A stretch of DNA of 16,932 nt from Halovivax sp. (GTDB lineage: Archaea; Halobacteriota; Halobacteria; Halobacteriales; Natrialbaceae), in the NCBI GenBank assembly GCA_007135505.1, contig SLIS01000187.1, positions 1-16,932 of the forward strand, given 5' to 3'. A model generated the notes under the pieces. It made no database searches and was not told where the DNA came from. It was given only the letters and a program-made list of their open reading frames with translations. A program made the position numbers and the translations under genes. This document shows, one piece after another, positions 1-5,589 of this stretch (position 1 is the stretch's first letter; each line of letters opens with the position of its first letter).

Positions 1-910
1 CGGTGTCGAATGCGACCGCCTCGGAACTTCCGCCGGAGAGGTAGACACTCTCTTCGGCGACCACTTCGCCGTCGACCAACAGTTCCACCGCGTGCGAACC
101 GGTCTCGTCGCCGACGTTCGTCACCATCGCCGACACCGCGATTTGCTCCCCGACCTCGATCTCGGTCGGCTCGACCGCGAGTTCCGAAAGTTCGAACGTT
201 GCCGGCTCGTCGTCCGGCGGCGGTGGCGGGAGACCCGGGAGACCGCCGCCGCTCGACGCCGTCGAGAGCGTCAACCGGTGGTCGCCGGCCGGGAGCTCCA
301 CCGAGAGCGTGCCGTTCGAGCCGGCGTCTAACTCCACGTCGATGGCGTCCGAACCGAGGCTCTCGATCGCGATCGAATCGCCCTCGTCGAGGCCGGTGTC
401 GTGGATGGTGAGCGCGATCGTATCGCTCGCGTTGTAGACCATCTCGGGAACGTCGTCAACGTCGAAGTCGAGGGAACCGAAGGCCAATCCGTTCGCCGAA
501 CCGTTCACCGTGACGGCGGACAGGTTGGCCGGATCGATCAGGATCTCGTGGTCCGTCGCGTCCACCGCGGCGAGACAGAGCCGCTCGGTCGTCCGGTTCT
601 CCAGTCGGAGTTCGGCGTCGCCGCCCGCGCTGAACGTGACGTTCGGATAGCCGTCGTCGCCCAGGTGGACGGTCTCGTTGTCCGGGAACGACGGATAGGC
701 CTCGTCCGGGGCGGAGTCGTTATCGACGACCCCGAGGCCCGAGTCGGCGACGTAGACGGGGCCGCCCCCGTCGCCCGCGGTGCACTCGAGGTCGACGACG
801 CTCGATTCGGCCGTCACCGTCCCCGGAACGGCGACCACGAGCCCGAGAGCGAGTACGACGGCGAGGATCGCCGCAGCCGATCGGGTTACACCGACCCGTC
901 GATCAGGCAT
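1..910 (-). CDS. Secreted CARDB-domain surface protein, C-terminus cut by window edge
   Basis: The frame is open from an ATG at 910 to the left edge, giving 303 residues with no stop, so the protein is partial. Residues 1-35 are a Sec-type signal peptide: a basic start (MPDRRVGVTRS), a hydrophobic core rich in A, V and L, and a probable cut after VTA. The mature part is acidic and has several N-x-S/T sites. A proline-rich linker lies near residues 223-235. From about residue 237 a CARDB-like immunoglobulin-type fold begins (FELSELAVEPTEIEVGE, then VSAMVTNVGDETG). CARDB modules are common in archaeal extracellular proteins and probably serve adhesion or spacing; that role is inferred here. The start is fixed by the signal peptide and by the ATGCCTGA overlap with the upstream gene, which suggests translational coupling. 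The missing C-terminus could hold a membrane anchor or a PGF-CTERM sorting tail. Confidence 0.72.
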   Translation of the reverse strand, partial: MPDRRVGVTRSAAAILAVVLALGLVVAVPGTVTAESSVVDLECTAGDGGGPVYVADSGLGVVDNDSAPDEAYPSFPDNETVHLGDDGYPNVTFSAGGDAELRLENRTTERLCLAAVDATDHEILIDPANLSAVTVNGSANGLAFGSLDFDVDDVPEMVYNASDTIALTIHDTGLDEGDSIAIESLGSDAIDVELDAGSNGTLSVELPAGDHRLTLSTASSGGGLPGLPPPPPDDEPATFELSELAVEPTEIEVGEQIAVSAMVTNVGDETGSHAVELLVDGEVVAEESVYLSGGSSEAVAFDT

Positions 911-2459
911 TGGAACCTGCCGTCTGGACCGTACTCGACGACGCCCGCTCGTCGTCTACACCGTCGTCAGTTCCGTCACCGGTTCTGGCGTCGGCTGCTG
1001 TCGTCTCCACGCCCGACGGTAGCTCGTGTGTCACGAGCTGGAATCCGGATTGGACGTTATTGCCGTCGCTGTCGTAAAATTCGACGATGAGTTCGCCTCC
1101 GTTACTCGTGGTTCGGGGGCGTACGTGCGTCAGCGGTGTGACGACGGTCACGTACTCGTCGTAGAAGTAAGACTCGTTCGCGATGGTTATCCGGTAGCGC
1201 TTCTCGCTTTCGTTCCACTCGGCTTCGCTGACGTTGACGGCGTTCTGGATCGATCCATCGCTGTTGATCCATCCCTTCGCGATCGGACCGGCGGTTCGTT
1301 GTGGCGTTTCGTCGGAGAACGTGAGTTCGCCGGTTAGTTCGTGATCACCATCCGTTTTGCTGTCACCGTGCGAGTAGACCCCGTGACCGGTTCCCGACAT
1401 GTCCATCCCGCGGACGCCCCACCCTTCCGGCGAATAGTTTCGACCCAGGACACCGTACGCCACGCCGCTATCGGCTGTCGCCAGCCCGAAGACGCCGCCG
1501 GCGTCCGACACGTCATCGTCGTCACTGCTCAAATCCGTAACGCCACAGACGCCGACACCCGAACCGGTATACGTGTTGTGGTCATAGGCGTCGGAGACAG
1601 TCATCCCGATAACGCCCCGCCCGGTGTTGGATTCCGTGCGTCCCCTCACCCCGTGGGTGGTGTTTTCTCCGGTGGCTTTCCCTTCCACGCCAGCGGGAAT
1701 GATCTCGGGCGAAACCGAATTGTCCGCGTCCGCGGCGGAGATTCCTTCGACACCTTTGGTATCAGCCGTGGCTTCCGAGGTGGCTGCGTGACCTTTGACG
1801 CCGGCCGCACCGTCATTGGTGGCGATCGTCGTCCCGCCAACACCTACTGACGATCCGCTGCTGGCGGTCGCCGTCCCCCTGACCCCGTAAGCGTCCTGGC
1901 TCTCGGAGTCCGTGATACCCCACATCCCGTACGTTTCACCGAGAGCCGCCGTCGCCCGCCCTTCGATCGCAGCCGTGTCGGCGGCGTCGGCGTCGGTTTC
2001 AGCGATAATCTCGGAGGCCACGAGGTCGGCCGTGTGCAACGCACTGAGCGGGCGATCTTCGGTACCGACCTGCCCCTGTGGGGTTGCCGCGCTGGTCGAC
2101 GAGGACATCGCCCCCAGACCGGCCAGACCCGCGAGACCGGCCAGTGCCGACCGTCTGCTGACCGCCGGGAATCCGATCGCATCGTCGCGGTTCGTTCGCT
2201 CGTCCGTTGTCTCTTCGAGTTGCGCAATCGTCTCCTGCTGGGTCTCGTTACGGTTTGCTAGTTCCTCGATCAGCTCTTGCTGCGTTTCGACGACCGATTC
2301 GAGTCGATCGAGTCTGTCGTCTATCTCGTCAGGTTTTGCGGTAGTGGGTGCCATGGTTCGGTCGATAGGTCGTTTTTCGTCCGCACTGGCCGATGAGTCG
2401 ACTCCCGCAGGCACGTCTCGACCGCTCGGTTCGGGTTCGCTGTTATTCTCCGTGGACAT
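903..2459 (-). CDS. Coiled-coil, internal Tat signal and G-V-x-G repeat (beta-helix-like) surface protein
   Basis: This 518-residue protein is not a named family I recognise with certainty. Residues 44-90 form a Q/E-rich coiled coil. A twin-arginine signal follows: SRRSALAGLAGLAGLG at 101-116, then a small-residue stretch ending SAA near 125. A Tat signal this far inside is unusual. Residues 177-363 carry 13 copies of x-G-V-x-G (for example YGVRG, AGVKG, HGVRG, YGVLG) spaced about 9-21 residues apart, a pattern typical of beta-helical or trimeric fibre proteins. A separate C-terminal domain (about 375-480, containing GPIAKGWINSDGS and YDEYVTVVTPL) resembles tail-fibre-like heads. The tail is acidic. 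Base composition looks less GC-rich than in the housekeeping genes. The gene has its own promoter, shared in sequence with the lipoprotein gene, and its stop overlaps the next start. An in-frame ATG at 2354 would shorten the N-terminus but keep the coiled coil. Confidence 0.75.
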   Translation of the reverse strand: MSTENNSEPEPSGRDVPAGVDSSASADEKRPIDRTMAPTTAKPDEIDDRLDRLESVVETQQELIEELANRNETQQETIAQLEETTDERTNRDDAIGFPAVSRRSALAGLAGLAGLGAMSSSTSAATPQGQVGTEDRPLSALHTADLVASEIIAETDADAADTAAIEGRATAALGETYGMWGITDSESQDAYGVRGTATASSGSSVGVGGTTIATNDGAAGVKGHAATSEATADTKGVEGISAADADNSVSPEIIPAGVEGKATGENTTHGVRGRTESNTGRGVIGMTVSDAYDHNTYTGSGVGVCGVTDLSSDDDDVSDAGGVFGLATADSGVAYGVLGRNYSPEGWGVRGMDMSGTGHGVYSHGDSKTDGDHELTGELTFSDETPQRTAGPIAKGWINSDGSIQNAVNVSEAEWNESEKRYRITIANESYFYDEYVTVVTPLTHVRPRTTSNGGELIVEFYDSDGNNVQSGFQLVTHELPSGVETTAADARTGDGTDDGVDDERASSSTVQTAGSNA

Positions 2460-2492
2460 TACGCATCGAACAGGGGTTTGAAGAGTCGACCA

Positions 2493-2545
2493 ATAAGTAT
2501 AATCTGTATGATAATACTGTTGCGTGAATTGCTATATCGACGTAC
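2493..2545 (-). promoter_or_regulatory. Promoter of the repeat-protein gene, copy A of a shared element
   Basis: Read on the minus strand, a TATA-like box TTATACTTAT (2493-2502) lies 33 nt upstream of the ATG. Just upstream of it is a semi-palindrome (2504-2519; on the plus strand CTGTATGATAATACTG, arms CTGTAT and ATACTG). A second block follows at 2532-2545 (CTATATCGACGTAC on plus). The same arrangement recurs at 3367-3419: 26 of 28 bases match in the first block and 12 of 14 in the second, at identical spacing. A semi-palindrome directly upstream of TATA is where an archaeal activator would bind; that role is inferred. Confidence 0.65.
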
Positions 2546-2678
2546 AGTTCGATCGTTGACTAGATGCGAGAAGTGGATCGACACAGCGGCGCCGACGCTC
2601 GACGGTTGGTTGAGCTCTCAGGCGCTCAGTCTCCGACCGACAGACGGCGAAAACACCAACGATGATTTCACCGACAAT

Positions 2679-2699
2679 TCGGCGGTCCGCAACCGCCGA
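2679..2699 (-). terminator. GC-rich stem-loop after the lipoprotein gene
   Basis: There is a perfect 8-bp inverted repeat, TCGGCGGT (2679-2686) with ACCGCCGA (2692-2699), and a 5-nt loop. It starts 5 nt past the lipoprotein stop on the minus strand. No clear T-tract follows, so it may be a transcript-stabilising hairpin rather than a terminator. Confidence 0.4.
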
Positions 2700-2704
2700 C
2701 CGGA

Positions 2705-3340
2705 TCAGGCACAGTCGTCGGGAAGCGTGATCGGTTCGGTGCTACCCCAGGAGTGAAAGTCCGCCTGCGTGTTGGGCCCTTCGATTCGAACCGGATAGCC
2801 GGTGTCGACGCTGACGTATATCGTGTCCAGTCCGTCCTCGAACACGTAGACCTCCTCGCCGCCGATCGACGCCGTCCCGACTGCCGGCAGCGACGCCATG
2901 CTCGCATCCGGTTCCTGGTCGGCGTCGACGTATTGTCCCTGCTCTGCGTCGCGACTATCGGGATCACAGTGGCCCATCACGTTGATGTAGTGCCGGCCGT
3001 CGATGCCGTACATTTCGACGACCTGCCCGTCCTCTTCTTCGATTTCGACGCGGTAATCGCCCTCGTAGACGACCTGCGTCCCGGTAGCCGCCATCTCGCC
3101 GGTGATGACGAGGTCGACGGCGAACGACGACTCGTATTCGACGACGTCGCCGTAGGTCACGTCATCCGGGGCCGGACCGGTGTCCTCGACCTCGGCATCG
3201 CTCTCGGCACCCGAGCGCGAACCGATTTCGCCGGAGCCGTCGTCTGTTGCATCGTCGTCGGAGAAACAGCCGGCGACAGTAGCTGCCGTCGTCGTTCCAA
3301 GCAGTGCGAGTGTGCGTCGTCGGGATACCCCATCAGACAT
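2705..3340 (-). CDS. Tat-exported haloarchaeal lipoprotein
   Basis: This 211-residue protein has an N-terminal twin-arginine signal (SRRRTLALLG, residues 6-15) ending in a lipobox with lipidated Cys25 (TVAGC). That places it folded and lipid-anchored on the outer face of the membrane. An acidic, flexible linker (26-60) leads into one globular domain (about 61-211) rich in beta strands: a VVYEGDYRVEIEEEDGQ stretch and YGIDGRHYINV. The alternating pattern recalls LolA/LppX-like lipoproteins, but this is only resemblance. Cys125 and Cys210 are the only other cysteines and could form a disulfide. The ATG at 3340 is chosen because the Tat motif follows directly and a promoter lies 26 nt upstream. 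The promoter almost duplicates that of the neighbouring repeat-protein gene, so the two are probably co-regulated. The specific function is unknown. Confidence 0.82.
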   Translation of the reverse strand: MSDGVSRRRTLALLGTTTAATVAGCFSDDDATDDGSGEIGSRSGAESDAEVEDTGPAPDDVTYGDVVEYESSFAVDLVITGEMAATGTQVVYEGDYRVEIEEEDGQVVEMYGIDGRHYINVMGHCDPDSRDAEQGQYVDADQEPDASMASLPAVGTASIGGEEVYVFEDGLDTIYVSVDTGYPVRIEGPNTQADFHSWGSTEPITLPDDCA

Positions 3341-3366
3341 CGGTGACTACTCGAGTTGGTGCGACG

Positions 3367-3419
3367 ATAAGTATAACCTGTATGATATTACTGTCGAGGC
3401 GATAACTGTATCGTCGTAC
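3367..3419 (-). promoter_or_regulatory. Promoter of the lipoprotein gene, copy B of the shared element
   Basis: The minus-strand TATA-like box TTATACTTAT (3367-3376) lies 26 nt upstream of the lipoprotein ATG, so a start of transcription some 22-25 nt from the box centre would leave a leader under 10 nt. Upstream of it is the semi-palindromic CTGTATGATATTACTG (3378-3393 on plus), then CTGTATCGTCGTAC (3406-3419). The layout matches copy A base for base in spacing. The block ends exactly at the stop codon (TAG, 3419-3421) of the upstream regulator gene. Confidence 0.65.
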
Positions 3420-4417
3420 TATCCGCTCACTGACAGTCGCTCGACGACGTCGACGACTTCGAGCGATTCGTCGAGTGTCAGTTGTAACCGATCGTCGTCG
3501 CATGGAACGGTCAGTTGGATTCGAACCGGATCGGTCTCGAGCAGGTCTTCGGAGACCTGCTGGGCCAACTGGAAGGTATCCCACGAAGCGAAGTGGTGGA
3601 CGACGCCGTGATCGTGCAGGAACGACGTCACCGTTGGATGGGCGAAGATCGCGATCGTGAGCGGGCCGCGGGCGACCGATTTACACTGGCCACAGACCTC
3701 GCCGACTTCGATCCGGTGCTGGCGGTGACAGCGTGGACAGCCGCCGGCCTCCACCGGTTCGTGATGCTCACAGATGTCGAGTGAGGCGTCGACCACGCTC
3801 GAGCAATCGGGACAGACGCCGTGAACGAACGATCGGACGCGGTTGAGGTTGTACGCGAGCGTGGCGTGAAACGCTTCCGTCGGCGTTCGTCGCGACAGCC
3901 CCGTCGGCGGGAAGGCGAACGTGAATAAAACGCCGTCGTCGCCGGCGCCGTTTTGCCAGAGACCCAGACAGTTGCTGCAGGAGACGTTTATGTGGTGGTT
4001 TTCGTAGGAGACGACGACCCGATCGCCACAGCGAGGGCAGGCTTCGTCGATCTCGGCGGCGTCGAACTGCGGTCGCTCGCTGACCGTACCGGCGACTACT
4101 GCGCGAGCTATTTCGAAACCGGTCTCGGTGAGTTCGTAGCCCCCGTCCACTCGACGGACGAAGTGCGGAATCAGTCGTTCGAGGTGGTAGTTGAAGTTGC
4201 CCGTGTCGCCGTAGCCAACGCGATCGTACAGCTCCGAAAACGAGACGCCGTTGTCTCCCTCGTACAGGTCGCCGAACTTGACGATGTTGGACGGATCGTC
4301 CGGTTCGTACAGCTCCCACAGCGACTGGATGATCTCGAATCGGGTTTCGTCGGCCAGCACGGCGAAGGCGTCGTCCGGTGCCAGGGCCGCCGTCTCGGCT
4401 CTCTCCCCGGGTGTCAT
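3419..4417 (-). CDS. Winged-helix transcriptional regulator with multiple zinc-ribbon motifs
   Basis: The protein has 332 residues from the ATG at 4417. Residues 14-110 form an ArsR-like winged helix: DDAFAVLADETRFEIIQSLWE, then VSFSELYDRVGYGDTGNFNYHLERL as the recognition region. A metal-binding part follows with CxxC pairs at 127/130 and 147/150 (one zinc ribbon), 202/205, 227/230 and 242/245, plus Cys216, His218 and His219. The architecture matches the haloarchaeal helix-turn-helix proteins annotated with DUF7347/DUF7351-type domains; the assignment is from memory. The frame stays open upstream to 4564, but that extension lacks family character, and AGTACT palindromes sit directly before the 4417 start. 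The gene lies immediately upstream of, and codirectional with, the lipoprotein gene, ending at that gene's promoter. It is a candidate regulator of the twin promoters, and probably of itself. Confidence 0.85.
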   Translation of the reverse strand: MTPGERAETAALAPDDAFAVLADETRFEIIQSLWELYEPDDPSNIVKFGDLYEGDNGVSFSELYDRVGYGDTGNFNYHLERLIPHFVRRVDGGYELTETGFEIARAVVAGTVSERPQFDAAEIDEACPRCGDRVVVSYENHHINVSCSNCLGLWQNGAGDDGVLFTFAFPPTGLSRRTPTEAFHATLAYNLNRVRSFVHGVCPDCSSVVDASLDICEHHEPVEAGGCPRCHRQHRIEVGEVCGQCKSVARGPLTIAIFAHPTVTSFLHDHGVVHHFASWDTFQLAQQVSEDLLETDPVRIQLTVPCDDDRLQLTLDESLEVVDVVERLSVSG

Positions 4418-4450
4418 AGTAGTACTACTTTCGTATCTCGTGAAGTACTT
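4418..4450 (-). promoter_or_regulatory. Two AGTACT-centred palindromes at the regulator start
   Basis: A perfect 12-bp palindrome AGTAGTACTACT (4418-4429) abuts the regulator's start codon. An 8-bp palindrome AAGTACTT (4443-4450) is centred 23 bp further upstream, about two helical turns away. The second sits at -26 to -33 from the ATG and may double as the TATA element of a leaderless transcript. Together they look like an autoregulatory operator; this is inference from position and symmetry. Confidence 0.45.
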
Positions 4451-4617
4451 TCTTGCTCCCCCAGCGGCGTCGGTGATCGCCGGCGGCGACCAGTATTTCC
4501 ACCGGTGGTCCAGTCCGATGCCTCGCCGCGTGATGGAGTACAAAGTGCGATCGAATACGAACACAAACCATCGACGAGTACAGAACTATCACGTCGCTTC
4601 GTGACGTAGGCTCGCGC

Positions 4618-5043
4618 ATGTACGACGTAATTCTGGCAGCGACGGACGGAAGTGACCGGGCCGGGGCGGCCGTGGACCACGCCATCTCCCTGGGAGCGGC
4701 CGTCGGTGCGACGGTGCACGTCGTCACGGTCGTCGAAACCTCGGACAACCCGATGAAATTCGGGACGAGCGAAGTCGACGACCTCAACCGTGCGGCCGAG
4801 GACCTCGTCGACGAGATCGTCGGCGTCTACGACGGCGAGGACGTCGAACTCACGGGCGACGTCCGTCGCGGCCGACCGTCGGAAGCCCTCCTAGCGTACG
4901 CCGACGAAGCCGACGCGGACCTGATCGTCGTCGGTGAGCGCGGTGCCGACGGGGTCGCCGGCGCACTGCTCGGAAGTACGGCCGATCGACTCGCGAGGAT
5001 GGCAGACGTTCCGGTGACGATCGTTCCGGTCGAGGAGAAGTGA
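4618..5043 (+). CDS. UspA-family universal stress protein
   Basis: This is a single 141-residue Usp domain, the usual length. It begins MYDVILAATDGSDRA, the first strand with the conserved ATDGS. Near the end it carries the ATP-binding signature G-2x-G-9x-G-S/T as GERGADGVAGALLGST, followed by the typical last strand VPVTIVPVEE. It is therefore expected to bind ATP and act in the cytoplasm in stress responses; the partner and trigger are unknown. Haloarchaea carry many paralogues. The gene is divergent from the zinc-ribbon regulator and shares a 200-bp intergenic region with it. A TATA-like AACTATC lies near 4584-4590. An imperfect symmetry, TCACG (4589-4593) with CGTGA (4600-4604), sits just before the start. 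The gene is likely monocistronic. Confidence 0.93.
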   Translation: MYDVILAATDGSDRAGAAVDHAISLGAAVGATVHVVTVVETSDNPMKFGTSEVDDLNRAAEDLVDEIVGVYDGEDVELTGDVRRGRPSEALLAYADEADADLIVVGERGADGVAGALLGSTADRLARMADVPVTIVPVEEK

Positions 5044-5106
5044 CCCGACGGCACGGAGCCGGCCGTTACGTAGTGGGTCGGTTGCCGGCACCTGCGGGGC
5101 GGAAAC

Positions 5107-5113
5107 CTATTTT
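5107..5113 (+). promoter_or_regulatory. TATA box of the PRC-barrel gene
   Basis: CTATTTT lies 21 nt before the GTG start, which is the spacing of a leaderless haloarchaeal promoter. The same heptamer occurs at the same distance before rdgB (12441-12447). Confidence 0.5.
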
Positions 5114-5134
5114 GCGGACCCACGGACCACACGT

Positions 5135-5374
5135 GTGAACCCGACACTGACCGACGACGAGGTCGGCAAGATCGTCGTCGATGCGGCCGGCAAGGAACTG
5201 GGAATCGTCGCCGCCGTCGACGGTAGCAGGGCGGCCGTCGACCCGAACCCGAGCGTCCTCGAGCAGACCCTCGCGACGATCGGCTGGGAGGGCGAGGACG
5301 AGGAGGACTACGAGGTCACCGAGGAGATGCTCGATCACGTCGGCGACCAGGTCGTCCTGCGAGGCGAGATCTAA
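5135..5374 (+). CDS. PRC-barrel-like small protein
   Basis: This 79-residue protein starts at GTG 5135. The sequence LTDDEVGKIVVDAAGKELGIVAAVDGSRAAVDPNPS has the PRC-barrel pattern: a short strand with G-K, a D-x-x-G-x-E-x-G turn, then strands ending in a DPNP segment. The second half (IGWEGEDEEDYEVTEEMLDHVGDQVVLRG) matches the acidic tail seen in haloarchaeal single-domain PRC-barrel proteins. PRC barrels often mediate protein or RNA contacts; no specific partner can be named. No ATG lies in frame upstream, and the GTG fits the TATA box spacing. The protein is cytoplasmic, with no signal or membrane segment. Confidence 0.78.
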   Translation: MNPTLTDDEVGKIVVDAAGKELGIVAAVDGSRAAVDPNPSVLEQTLATIGWEGEDEEDYEVTEEMLDHVGDQVVLRGEI

Positions 5375-5557
5375 CCACCCCTCGCGCGATTGCTCGCCGA
5401 GTCCCGACACCGGTCGATGGGTACCGGATGGAACGGACGAACGGGATCGGTGCGTCGATCGTCGTTTCGAGTCAGATATCGCCGGTCGACGACGAGGGGC
5501 GCCGTCGATCGACCGACTCGATCACTTTCACTTCGGTGCCATCTCGAACCGACAGCC

Positions 5558-5563
5558 CTTATG
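5558..5563 (+). promoter_or_regulatory. Probable TATA box of uvrA
   Basis: CTTATG lies 26 nt before the uvrA ATG, consistent with a leaderless or very short-leader transcript. It is the only AT-rich hexamer at this distance. The rest of the 215-bp gap after the PRC-barrel gene shows no gene. Confidence 0.4.
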
Positions 5564-5589
5564 CGTCTGGAGCGCTGGCAACTGCATAG

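Noticed and set aside
4418..4564. 49-residue N-terminal extension of the zinc-ribbon regulator
   Set aside because: No family character, and it would run through the palindromes and TATA-like box placed right before the ATG at 4417.
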